DNA of 21,893 nt from a virus: positions 1-21,893 of the IMG/VR virus record IMGVR_UViG_3300018432_000053. One strand, written 5' to 3'. The notes beneath the pieces are model-generated. The model made no database searches and was not told where the DNA came from. It saw only the letters and a program-made list of their open reading frames with translations. This document shows, piece by piece, positions 13,621 to 19,681 of this stretch. The position numbers and the translations under genes are program-made. How positions within the stretch are numbered: position 1 is the stretch's first letter; every line of letters starts with the position of its first letter.

Positions 13621-13882
13621 CCTCGAACGCTGGGCCAATAGCCAAGTAGCCGCAGCCGTCGCCATCGGCATCAACCCACTCGACGCCCAACGCGCAGCCA
13701 AAGCGTTTCTTGCCCTGCTACCACCAGGCGCAGACCCAAACACTTACATCGTGCCTGGGCATCAGCTTGAGCAGGACATAACCGCGCCTGAGATGGCACA
13801 GGATGCCTTGAGTGCGTTTGTTGCGCGTGAGGACGTGCCGAGCCAATTCAAGTTGATATTAGCAGCGGGGGAGGGTGAATGA
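13610..13882 (+). CDS. Small helical protein of unknown function
   Basis: A 90-residue protein in an 11-base overlap with its upstream neighbour. It is Ala-rich and helical (LERWANSQVAAAVAIGINPL) with a PGADPNTYIVPGHQLEQD turn. ATG 13610 is the only sensible start. It overlaps the following gene by ATGA. No motif was recognised. Confidence 0.6.
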   Translation: MPTDLERWANSQVAAAVAIGINPLDAQRAAKAFLALLPPGADPNTYIVPGHQLEQDITAPEMAQDALSAFVAREDVPSQFKLILAAGEGE

Positions 13883-14073
13883 TGACCGTGGCTGAGATAA
13901 TCGAAAAGCTAAAAGAGTTTCCAGCGGATATGCCCGTACTCCAGTACGATGATGAAAATCTTATCCTGAATGATATAGAGTGGGTGGGAGAAATGGGCAA
14001 CGAAAAAGTTGCGGGCGTGGTAATTCATGGCTTTCAACCTAGTGGACTAGGAGATTGGATCGTGCGTGCCTAG
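13879..14073 (+). CDS. Small conserved-type phage protein (TVAEIIEKLKEFP motif)
   Basis: A 64-residue protein. It begins MMTVAEIIEKLKEFPADMPV, followed by LQYDDENLILNDIEWVG. Many phages carry small proteins with the TV-x-ELIE-x-L-x-FP-x-DMPV pattern followed by a beta segment and a conserved Asp. Their function is generally unknown. It is coupled on both sides by overlaps (ATGA upstream; GTG of the minor head gene inside its last codons). Confidence 0.65.
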   Translation: MMTVAEIIEKLKEFPADMPVLQYDDENLILNDIEWVGEMGNEKVAGVVIHGFQPSGLGDWIVRA

Positions 14074-14743
14074 CACCGTCCTCCCTGGCTTTACTTTCTC
14101 GCGCTCCCTTGCCCGTTTTCGCAACACGGCAACGGGTAGATTCGTTTCGCGTGACCGCATTCTTGACCTGTTGGATGGGCAGATTCGCCATGCCGAGAAC
14201 CGTTTAGGCGACATCGTGACCGCCATGCACGAACGCACGATAGCACCCGGCATGGGCGAGATGCTGATGCGCGACGAGTTGCGGCGCTTGAGCCTGACCA
14301 ATGCCGCGTTGGGCAAGGGTGGCTTTGAACGCTTAGACTTCCGTGATTACGGCAGAGCAGGTAGGCAGTTGCGCGACACCTACGCCCGCGTGAGCAACCT
14401 AGCGCGTGACCTGGAGGCGGGGCGCGTGAGCCTACCGCAAGCGTTGAACAGGGTAGCGGGCTATGTAGGTGAGGCACGGCGCAACTTCTTCGAGACAGAG
14501 CGTGAGGCACTACGGGCTACAGGACGGGCGTATGAGGAACGGCGCAGAATAAATTCACACGAAACCTGTAGGGATTGTGTTCGTTGGGCTAGTATGGGGT
14601 GGCGTCCACTTGGTCAGCTTCCAGTACCCGGCGAACAGTCTAGGTGCAACAGCCATTGTCGCTGCAACATGGAGCGGCGCGAGGTAACGCCTGAGATGAT
14701 GCGCGAACGGATGACGGTAAGGTTAGAAAGGGCGATGGCGTGA
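14066..14743 (+). CDS. Minor head protein, MuF/SPP1 gp7-like
   Basis: A 225-residue protein from GTG 14066, overlapping the preceding stop by eight bases. The C-terminus contains SHETCRDCVRWASMGWRPLG, then QLPVPGEQSRCNSHCRC. This is the Cys/His-containing block of MuF/SPP1 gp7-type minor head proteins, with cysteines at 168, 171, 194, 198 and 200 that may bind metal. The preceding region is Arg-rich and helical. In SPP1, gp7 binds the portal and a few copies enter the head; some are thought to help DNA ejection. Its position a few genes after the portal fits. The N-terminal domain looks shorter than in the classic family. Confidence 0.75.
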   Translation: MPSTVLPGFTFSRSLARFRNTATGRFVSRDRILDLLDGQIRHAENRLGDIVTAMHERTIAPGMGEMLMRDELRRLSLTNAALGKGGFERLDFRDYGRAGRQLRDTYARVSNLARDLEAGRVSLPQALNRVAGYVGEARRNFFETEREALRATGRAYEERRRINSHETCRDCVRWASMGWRPLGQLPVPGEQSRCNSHCRCNMERREVTPEMMRERMTVRLERAMA

Positions 14744-14985
14744 ACGAACCACAATTCAGCGGCATGACCTGCTGCGTTTATGACGCAGAGTACGAACGTG
14801 CCGAGATGATTGCATTTGGTGGCAAAGTTTGGATCCGCCAGTGGGCATACGGTGTGTTCGAGGCAAAGATTGGCGGACAGTGGTATTCCTGTGAACTTGC
14901 CGACTTTGATTTGTCGAAGGGCATGGATGAATATATTGCGAGTCTGAAACGTTTGCGAGATAAACAACAGGAGGTCACACCATGA
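14740..14985 (+). CDS. Small protein of unknown function
   Basis: An 81-residue protein from GTG 14740, in a GTGA overlap with the minor head gene. The N-terminal two thirds look like a small beta domain with aromatic residues (MIAFGGKVWIRQWAYGVFEA), the rest a helix (MDEYIASLKRLRDKQQ). It ends in an ATGA overlap with the next gene. No family was recognised. Confidence 0.6.
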   Translation: MNEPQFSGMTCCVYDAEYERAEMIAFGGKVWIRQWAYGVFEAKIGGQWYSCELADFDLSKGMDEYIASLKRLRDKQQEVTP

Positions 14986-15305
14986 ACGACGGACAGTACA
15001 CCAATCTTCGTAATTACCTAGAGGAAATCGCCAGCCAGGGCAAGCAACTGTTGGCAGAGCAGAAGCGCACGAATGAGTTATTGGAGCGCGTTGTTGCGCC
15101 CGTGCCAACATTCAACACGAAGCATATCGACTTGGATGCAATCGACCCAACGCAAGATGCTGTCTACTTGTCGGGTGGTAGCAAGATTGAGCGCGTCAGC
15201 CCACCCTTTACAGTCGAAACCGTCAAGGAAGAGCCGCTCAAGACGACTGAGACAGTCGAGGTAGTTGAGGACAAGCCCGCGACGGCGACGAAGAAGGGCA
15301 AATGA
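14982..15305 (+). CDS. Coiled-coil/acidic-tail protein of unknown function
   Basis: A 107-residue protein with an ideal Shine-Dalgarno, AGGAGGT at 14969-14975, so probably well translated. Residues 8-42 form a coiled-coil-like helix (LRNYLEEIASQGKQLLAEQK). A beta-like segment (DAVYLSGGSKIERVSPPF) and an unstructured Thr/Glu/Lys tail (TTETVEVVEDKPATATKKGK) follow. It could be a structural accessory or linker protein. Its ATGA coupling to the next membrane peptide is clear. Confidence 0.65.
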   Translation: MNDGQYTNLRNYLEEIASQGKQLLAEQKRTNELLERVVAPVPTFNTKHIDLDAIDPTQDAVYLSGGSKIERVSPPFTVETVKEEPLKTTETVEVVEDKPATATKKGK

Positions 15306-15424
15306 TACATTGGTTGCAAGGCGAAACGTTGGTGCCGAACTGGTTATTTGCCCTGATTATTGGCACAACCGTTTTAGAGTATTTGATTCGTTTTGGTCTT
15401 TGGCTTTGGCGAGGACGCAAGTGA
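15302..15424 (+). CDS. Small membrane peptide (40 aa)
   Basis: From ATG 15302 (ATGA overlap) to TGA 15422-15424, this encodes 40 residues: MIHWLQGETLVPNWLFALII leads into a helix ending in the basic stretch LWLWRGRK. It overlaps the glycosyltransferase start by GTGA. One membrane helix with a basic end suggests an inner-membrane peptide. Its coupling to a glycosyltransferase gene raises the possibility that it anchors that enzyme; this is speculative. Confidence 0.5.
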   Translation: MIHWLQGETLVPNWLFALIIGTTVLEYLIRFGLWLWRGRK

Positions 15425-16104
15425 ACGTCACCCTATGCAGCGCGTTTCGCAACAGCGCGGGCTATATTGCGCGGTACTTTGAGCAGGTCACAGCGTTGCA
15501 AGAGTCCATAGAATCGCGCGGCGATTGCCTGTATCTTGTTCTTGCCGAAGGTGACAGCACAGATGATACGCCCGAAAGGTTGGATGGCGTATTGTCGGAA
15601 TTGGGGGTAGAGGCGACGTTGCTAGGTGTAACCCACGGCGGCAAGGATTACGGCAGCGTGGTCAACGCCGAACGCTTTGCAAACCTGGCGAAAGTGTGGA
15701 ACGCCATTTGGCAGCGCATCCCAGAGGACGCCGACGCGGTTATCTTCGTGGAGTCCGACCTGATATGGGCGACCAGTACGATGCTGGCCTTGCTGGATGA
15801 CCTTGAGCATGTGCCATGCGTCGCGCCGATGGTGATGATGAAAAACGGCTGGTTCTGGGACACTTGGGGGTTTGTGCGTAATGGTCACAACTTTCGCAAC
15901 CAGCCACCATTCCATGCTGAGATGACTGCGCAAAGCCTTTGGTTTGAGCTAGACAGCGCGGGTAGTTGCTTGGTGATGCGTGGCGATGTAGCGCGCAGGG
16001 TGCATTGGCCCGCAGCGGATGTGGTCAAGGGCGTATGCAAGCAGATTATCGATGGCGGCGATAGTGTTTGGCTGAACACAAGACAAAAGGTGATGCACCC
16101 ATGA
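15421..16104 (+). CDS. Glycosyltransferase, GT-A fold (GT2- or Anp1-like)
   Basis: A 227-residue protein from GTG 15421 (GTGA overlap). The frame is open 52 codons further upstream but that part is Arg-rich shadow sequence. The N-terminus NVTLCSAFRNSAGYIARYFE and the LAEGDSTDDTPERL segment (Asp45-Asp49) fit a nucleotide-sugar-binding Rossmann half. VIFVESDLIWATSTML (Glu111-Asp113) is in the place of the metal-binding DxD motif. Later WFWDTWGFVRNG and SAGSCLVMRGDVARR resemble acceptor-site regions of GT2/Anp1-type enzymes. No membrane segment is seen, so it would act in the cytoplasm. The substrate is unknown. It is directly coupled to an acyltransferase gene, suggesting sequential sugar modification. 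Confidence 0.75.
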   Translation: MNVTLCSAFRNSAGYIARYFEQVTALQESIESRGDCLYLVLAEGDSTDDTPERLDGVLSELGVEATLLGVTHGGKDYGSVVNAERFANLAKVWNAIWQRIPEDADAVIFVESDLIWATSTMLALLDDLEHVPCVAPMVMMKNGWFWDTWGFVRNGHNFRNQPPFHAEMTAQSLWFELDSAGSCLVMRGDVARRVHWPAADVVKGVCKQIIDGGDSVWLNTRQKVMHP

Positions 16105-16727
16105 TTCACGATAACGTTCTCATCTTGAAACACGATCTCGTCACCATAGACGATACCGCCCGCGTCGATTCGTACTGCAAGATCGAAGGCGGCTTAGGCG
16201 TTCGCATTGGCAAAGGCGTGCATGTCAGCAGCTTCGCGCATCTCAACATTGGCGGTGGCTTGCTTGTTGTTGGCGACTACGTTGCGCTTACCTCTGGCGT
16301 GCGCGTCGTCACCGGCAGCAACACGGCGGCGGGACTGAGCATGTCGAGCGCGTCCCCTGTGGAGATGCAAGTGGTTGAGCGCAAGGAAGTCGTCATAGAC
16401 GACTATGCCTTTGTGGGCGCGGGTGCTACCATCTTGCCTGGTGTGCATATCGGACGCTTTGCCATCGTGGGCGCGGGTAGCGTCGTCACAAAGGACGTAA
16501 AGGCGTCTGAGGTGGTGATGGGCATCCCTGCGCGTGTAGTAGGGCATCGCTGCTTTGACACCGAGACGGGCGAAGGGTTTATCGCCTGGTTGCCTAAGCT
16601 ACGCGACTTGGCTGCACAGCGCGACATAGACCGCGTGCGCCAGCGGTATGGGGATGCGATGCCTGAGGCTATGGCAGTGGACTTGGTTGAGGCGATCAAC
16701 GCGCTGACGATGGAGGTGACGGGTTGA
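16101..16727 (+). CDS. Hexapeptide-repeat O-acyl/acetyltransferase (LbH fold)
   Basis: A 208-residue protein from ATG 16101 with AAGGTGA upstream, in ATGA overlap with the glycosyltransferase. Residues about 20-155 carry hexapeptide [LIV]-G-x4 repeats (GVRIGKGVHVSSFAHLNIGG, then VVIDDYAFVGAGATILPGVH and IGRFAIVGAGSVVTKDV), ending in VVMGIPARVVGHR. This is the canonical left-handed beta-helix of sugar O-acetyltransferases; the VGAGSVVTKDV and GIPA signature is typical. Such enzymes trimerise and transfer acetyl from acetyl-CoA to a sugar hydroxyl or amino group. With the adjacent glycosyltransferase it likely modifies a sugar on a virion or host glycan; the acceptor is unknown. A short helical tail follows. 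Confidence 0.88.
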   Translation: MIHDNVLILKHDLVTIDDTARVDSYCKIEGGLGVRIGKGVHVSSFAHLNIGGGLLVVGDYVALTSGVRVVTGSNTAAGLSMSSASPVEMQVVERKEVVIDDYAFVGAGATILPGVHIGRFAIVGAGSVVTKDVKASEVVMGIPARVVGHRCFDTETGEGFIAWLPKLRDLAAQRDIDRVRQRYGDAMPEAMAVDLVEAINALTMEVTG

Positions 16728-16969
16728 GCAGAGAAACCATTGACCAGATTTGGGCATTGTGCCAACTTATTGCTTTTTTTGCTGTCCCCATTGCAGTTGC
16801 TTATTATACTGGATCAACGGTTGGCTTTTTGGCTCTAGCCGCGGAAAGTCTAATTGGGGCACGTATTAGCAATGGTAGCGATAACGGCGGCTTTGGCTAC
16901 ATCTTCATCATGGCGATGTACGCGGCGTTTGTGGCTGCGATCATTTGGCTCGTAACTGGAGTGACCTAA
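16724..16969 (+). CDS. Small membrane protein, two or three helices
   Basis: An 81-residue protein with TTG start at 16724, supported by GGAGGTGA at 16712-16719. Hydrophobic segments are at about 11-28 (LCQLIAFFAVPIAVAYYT), a weaker one at 32-45, and one at 58-78 (YIFIMAMYAAFVAAIIWLVT). It follows the acyltransferase by TTGA overlap. It could provide a membrane partner for the sugar-modifying enzymes, or be an unrelated phage membrane protein. No family was recognised. Confidence 0.6.
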   Translation: MSRETIDQIWALCQLIAFFAVPIAVAYYTGSTVGFLALAAESLIGARISNGSDNGGFGYIFIMAMYAAFVAAIIWLVTGVT

Positions 16970-16970
16970 G

Positions 16971-17174
16971 TTGAGCGAACGACGCGAGCTGTACCTAGCC
17001 GCTGTACCTAGCCGCTGGATTGACATTCGTTTCAACGATGGCAAGCACACGGGGCTGCGCGTCCTCAGTGGCACGACCGTCATTGAGATAAAGCGCGATG
17101 GGCGCAAAATGGTCGTGGATATTGTCGAGTGTATGCCTATTGATTTGGCTAGGGAAAAAGTGTATGATAAGTGA
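16971..17174 (+). CDS. Small beta-rich protein of unknown function
   Basis: A 67-residue protein from TTG 16971, one base after the previous stop, with GGAGTGA upstream. The sequence alternates hydrophobic and polar residues (RWIDIRFNDGKHTGLRVLSG, then TTVIEIKRDGRKMVVDIVEC), which suggests a small beta barrel. It overlaps the next gene's first codons. No family was recognised. Confidence 0.6.
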   Translation: MSERRELYLAAVPSRWIDIRFNDGKHTGLRVLSGTTVIEIKRDGRKMVVDIVECMPIDLAREKVYDK

Positions 17175-17373
17175 CATGACCAACCGTAACCAGTCCGTAG
17201 CCTACATCAATAATGCCAATGGCGTCATCCTAGACGCCGAACGCACCAACGTGCCACCCAAGAAGGGCGATAGCGTTGCCTTTCTTGAGACTGAGGGGCA
17301 ATGGTGCGTAGGTGATGTGGAGCGCGCTGAGGGTAGGTTTGACAGGCTGGTGTATGTGGATAGGCGGGGATAG
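17164..17373 (+). CDS. Small beta-rich protein of unknown function
   Basis: A 69-residue protein from ATG 17164; GGGA lies nine bases upstream inside the previous gene. ATG 17176 (65 residues), two bases past the previous stop, is an equally reasonable start. Segments such as SVAYINNANGVILDAERTNV and KKGDSVAFLETEGQWCVGDV suggest a small beta domain of SH3-like size. No family was recognised. Confidence 0.6.
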   Translation: MISDMTNRNQSVAYINNANGVILDAERTNVPPKKGDSVAFLETEGQWCVGDVERAEGRFDRLVYVDRRG

Positions 17374-17658
17374 ATGATGAATGAGAATTTAACAGCGGTT
17401 TTCCTTAATGATCGGCGTTTCGAGAATCCTCAACCACGCCTTGAGGTTGATACAGACAAGAAGAGATTTGCTGTTATTATCAATGGAACCCAAGATGGCA
17501 AAGTGCCAAGTTTTCAGCTTGGCGATAGTATTAAGGTCGAGTTAATTGGCGTCCCTGGGACGTATCGCCTTATTGGGAAATACAAGTGGTTCATTGCAAA
17601 TGGAGAGTTCACAGGGATAGTCGAAGGTGACATTCCTGACCACCTACAACCAAGTTGA
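17374..17658 (+). CDS. Small beta-rich protein of unknown function, last gene before the terminator
   Basis: A 94-residue protein whose ATG directly follows the previous stop, with GGGGATAG upstream. Beta-type segments (RFAVIINGTQDGKVPSFQLG, DSIKVELIGVPGTYRLIGK) recall its smaller neighbour, which also has a GDS-V/I motif after a charged stretch; distant duplication is possible but weak. It is followed by about 60 non-coding bases and a strong terminator. No function is recognised. Confidence 0.6.
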   Translation: MMNENLTAVFLNDRRFENPQPRLEVDTDKKRFAVIINGTQDGKVPSFQLGDSIKVELIGVPGTYRLIGKYKWFIANGEFTGIVEGDIPDHLQPS

Positions 17659-17718
17659 GTCAACGTAGCACCATAATCGAATCGGCGGTTTAGCCGCACA
17701 ATTACCACAAGACCGTTT

Positions 17719-17764
17719 AAGACGGGGTGGATTACTCGAAAGAGTAACCCACCCCGTCTTTTTT
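17719..17764 (+). terminator. Very strong Rho-independent terminator inside the head module
   Basis: AAGACGGGGTGG (17719-17730) plus TTACTC (17732-17737) pairs with GAGTAA (17742-17747) plus CCACCCCGTCTT (17749-17760) around a GAAA tetraloop, with one mismatch. The stem merges into six T (17759-17764). A short GCGG/CCGC hairpin lies just upstream (about 17686-17698). It splits the portal-side genes from the capsid genes, only 22 bases before the next gene. Confidence 0.92.
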
Positions 17765-17786
17765 GTGCCTTTTGACCAGGACACTA

Positions 17787-18566
17787 ATGCCCGACCTGAC
17801 ACCCGCACCACCCGAATTTAACGAACGCATCCAGCGGCTCATCGCTGCTTACTTTGCCGACTTGCAAGAGGCGCGCATTGAACTACAGGTGCGCGACACC
17901 GCAGACGGCACGCAGACGGTGCAAGCGTGGGGCGAGGCCGATACGCCGGACAATCCAAGCGAGGCGCGCAAGTTCGACTTTAGCATCTGGTTTGCATTGG
18001 ACGTGTGGGCAACGCTTGACGACTACCAGCGCGACGCGTTGGCGTACCACGAGCTAATGCACTGTCGCTTTGACGACGCGGGCAAGCCCATGTTGGTTGA
18101 CCACGATGTTGAGGTCTTCAACAACGAGATAGCAACCTTCGGCCTGTGGTGGGGTGAAGGCGCGCAGGACACGCTAGACGCAATTGAGAATATGCCGCCC
18201 CCACATGGGGCAGAAGGAGATAGCAACATGCCGCGAGGATACCGAAGCCCAATGCAGGGGTCACATGGTTCATCGGGAGCGGGTAGTCATGGTTCATCTG
18301 GTGCTGGTTCGCACGGCTCTAGTGGCGCAGGCTCACATGGGTCAAGCGGGGCAGGTAGCCACGGCTCTAGTGGAGCCGGTTCTCATGGCTCATCCGGCGC
18401 TTTTGCTGACCCGCATTTGAGCGTGGGCGCTGACTTCGTGACCGTGCCGATTGGCGACGGGCGCACGATTGACATTTGCCCTGAGTGTTGGGAAACGCTC
18501 AAGGCGTTTGTCATCGACCAAACAGCAGGGGCTATGCAAGGTAGCCACGGTTCAAGTGGGGCGTAA
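17787..18566 (+). CDS. Putative zinc metallopeptidase with GSHGSSGA repeats
   Basis: A 259-residue protein from ATG 17787 (AGGA upstream); the open frame further upstream lies in the terminator. Residues 80-120 contain ALAYHELMHCRF (HExxH, His88-Glu89-His92), then LVDHDVEVFNNEIATFG. This spacing resembles the phage putative-metallopeptidase family, with His106/Asp107/Glu109 as further ligand candidates. From residue 158 come six perfect tandem GSHGSSGA octads, then a short domain (ADPHLSVGADFVTVPIGDGR, then TIDICPECWETLKAF) and a seventh octad as the extreme C-terminus. MQ precedes both the first and seventh copies. A strong internal ribosome site lies within (see nested start). Located just before the capsid protease, so head-related. 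Substrate unknown. Confidence 0.7.
   Translation: MPDLTPAPPEFNERIQRLIAAYFADLQEARIELQVRDTADGTQTVQAWGEADTPDNPSEARKFDFSIWFALDVWATLDDYQRDALAYHELMHCRFDDAGKPMLVDHDVEVFNNEIATFGLWWGEGAQDTLDAIENMPPPHGAEGDSNMPRGYRSPMQGSHGSSGAGSHGSSGAGSHGSSGAGSHGSSGAGSHGSSGAGSHGSSGAFADPHLSVGADFVTVPIGDGRTIDICPECWETLKAFVIDQTAGAMQGSHGSSGA
18228..18566 (+). CDS. Possible nested in-frame product: repeat domain alone
   Basis: Within the metallopeptidase gene an in-frame ATG at 18228 (its codon 148) follows AGAAGGAGAT at 18212-18221, a much better Shine-Dalgarno than the one at the gene's own start, with eight bases between AGGAG and ATG. Initiation there would give 112 residues starting MPRGYRSPMQ, made up of the GSHGSSGA repeats and the C-terminal CPEC domain without the peptidase. 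If made, the repeat protein would be in excess over the peptidase. The alternative is that the octads are only a tail of the peptidase and the purine run is chance. Confidence 0.45.
   Translation: MPRGYRSPMQGSHGSSGAGSHGSSGAGSHGSSGAGSHGSSGAGSHGSSGAGSHGSSGAFADPHLSVGADFVTVPIGDGRTIDICPECWETLKAFVIDQTAGAMQGSHGSSGA
18258..18401 (+). repeat. Six tandem 24-base units encoding GSHGSSGA, codon-scrambled
   Basis: Units occupy 18258-18281, 18282-18305, 18306-18329, 18330-18353, 18354-18377 and 18378-18401; a seventh copy is at 18540-18563. All seven encode exactly GSHGSSGA, yet no two are identical in DNA. The first serine is TCA, AGT, TCG, TCA, AGC, TCT, AGC; the third is TCG, TCT, AGT, AGC, AGT, TCC, AGT. 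Switching between TCN and AGY codons needs two base changes, so the array is old and held constant at protein level. Confidence 0.95.
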
Positions 18567-18569
18567 GCC

Positions 18570-19670
18570 ATGAGCGATGAAATTGTTCGTGAGTACCACG
18601 TCTCGACTTTTCGCGGAAAGGTTGAGGACGTACCTATAGCCGATGGCGTGGACATGGAGGAGATTCGTCGCAGCGATCCCAATGCCATGTTTGTCACGTT
18701 GCCCATTGCCGAGATTGGGGCGATCTCCAATAACGGCTTGCTGTATGACGAATCACTTGTCAACAGCATTGTGGCGCAAATCAACGCAGACCGTCCGGGT
18801 GGCATTTTGGGCCACGTTCCAGACGAAGAACGTAGCACCTCGTTTCCACTACCCGCGGGGCTGTGGGTGGGTGCGATGTTGGCAGGAGAGACCTTGTGGG
18901 CGAAGTCTTATGTACCTCCTGGCGCGGCCAGGGAGTACATGGGCAACCTCAAGAAAGTGGGCGGGCAGATTGCGACCAGCATCTATGGCAAGGGCAAGTT
19001 TGAGCGTGTGCGTGATGGCGTGCGACGCCTGACTAACTTCAAGCTCGAGAGCCTGGACTTTGCACCTCCTGGGCGCGCGGCGCTAGGGATGGGCGCAATC
19101 CCCCACGTAACAGCAGAAATGGATTCAGAACAGGAGCCAATTATGGCAGACAAAGCACAAGTGATTGCCGAGCTACGCAATGCGAAGGTAACGCCGCAAC
19201 GCGGGTGGCAACCCAGCGGCGAAACAGTGGACGTGAGCGAGATGCAAGGTCTACTCGCTGAACGTGACGACCGTATCACGGTGCTTGAAACCACCGTGGG
19301 TGAGTTCCGTCGTCGCGAGTTTGAGCGCGCTGTGGATGCGGTTGTGGTCGAGATGACGGACTGGCCCGTGCGCGAAACCGCACCCGACAGCAACGGCAAG
19401 ACCGCGAAAGACAAGCTGGCCGCACTACGCGCCATGTTCAAGCGCGCCGTCGTGGACAAGATGGGCGACGAGCAGGACAGCGCCAAAGTCGCTGAAATGG
19501 CGGCGGCGGCGTGGGAAGAAATCAAGCCCATTGCCGAGATGATGCGCGATGCATTGGCAGGGCCAGCGGCAATTGTGGGCGGGCGCGTCAGCGAGGGCGG
19601 GCGCAAGCCACTGGAAGACACGCCAGAGAATCGTGACAAGGCAATGTCCCAAATGGGCATTACGGTATAA
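18570..19670 (+). CDS. Capsid maturation protease with C-terminal scaffold-like region
   Basis: A 366-residue protein starting four bases after the previous stop. Residues about 35-175 resemble phage prohead proteases of the assemblin-like fold. ILGHVPDEERS gives a candidate catalytic His82. VGGQIATSIYGKG gives Ser137. LESLDFAPPGRAALG has the conserved Asp163 loop. From about 192 onward the protein is charged and helical (VSEMQGLLAERDDRITVLET, FERAVDAVVVEMTD), as in scaffolding domains. A strong internal ribosome site precedes Met192, reminiscent of lambda C/Nu3. The protease would cleave scaffold and capsid precursors during prohead maturation. The decoration and major capsid genes follow. 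The catalytic assignment is by eye. Confidence 0.75.
   Translation: MSDEIVREYHVSTFRGKVEDVPIADGVDMEEIRRSDPNAMFVTLPIAEIGAISNNGLLYDESLVNSIVAQINADRPGGILGHVPDEERSTSFPLPAGLWVGAMLAGETLWAKSYVPPGAAREYMGNLKKVGGQIATSIYGKGKFERVRDGVRRLTNFKLESLDFAPPGRAALGMGAIPHVTAEMDSEQEPIMADKAQVIAELRNAKVTPQRGWQPSGETVDVSEMQGLLAERDDRITVLETTVGEFRRREFERAVDAVVVEMTDWPVRETAPDSNGKTAKDKLAALRAMFKRAVVDKMGDEQDSAKVAEMAAAAWEEIKPIAEMMRDALAGPAAIVGGRVSEGGRKPLEDTPENRDKAMSQMGITV
19143..19670 (+). CDS. Possible nested in-frame scaffolding protein
   Basis: In-frame ATG 19143 inside the protease gene follows AGGAG at 19132-19136 with six bases between, an ideal site. The product would be 175 residues beginning MADKAQVIAELRNAKVTPQR, mostly helical, with a coiled-coil-like segment (residues about 30-60). 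Lambda makes its scaffold Nu3 from an internal start in protease gene C, and related phages do the same; this arrangement matches. The free scaffold would be made in excess of the protease fusion. Confidence 0.6.
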   Translation: MADKAQVIAELRNAKVTPQRGWQPSGETVDVSEMQGLLAERDDRITVLETTVGEFRRREFERAVDAVVVEMTDWPVRETAPDSNGKTAKDKLAALRAMFKRAVVDKMGDEQDSAKVAEMAAAAWEEIKPIAEMMRDALAGPAAIVGGRVSEGGRKPLEDTPENRDKAMSQMGITV

Positions 19671-19681
19671 GGGAGGATGAC

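Noticed and set aside
18258-18401. Tandem 24-base array considered as a CRISPR or DNA-level satellite
   Set aside because: There are no spacers, the units are in coding frame, and they differ at DNA level while the protein is identical; it is a protein repeat.
18983-19660. Antisense open frame (225 codons) opposite the protease/scaffold gene
   Set aside because: Ser/Arg-rich low-complexity translation, no ribosome site, fully opposite a well-supported gene.
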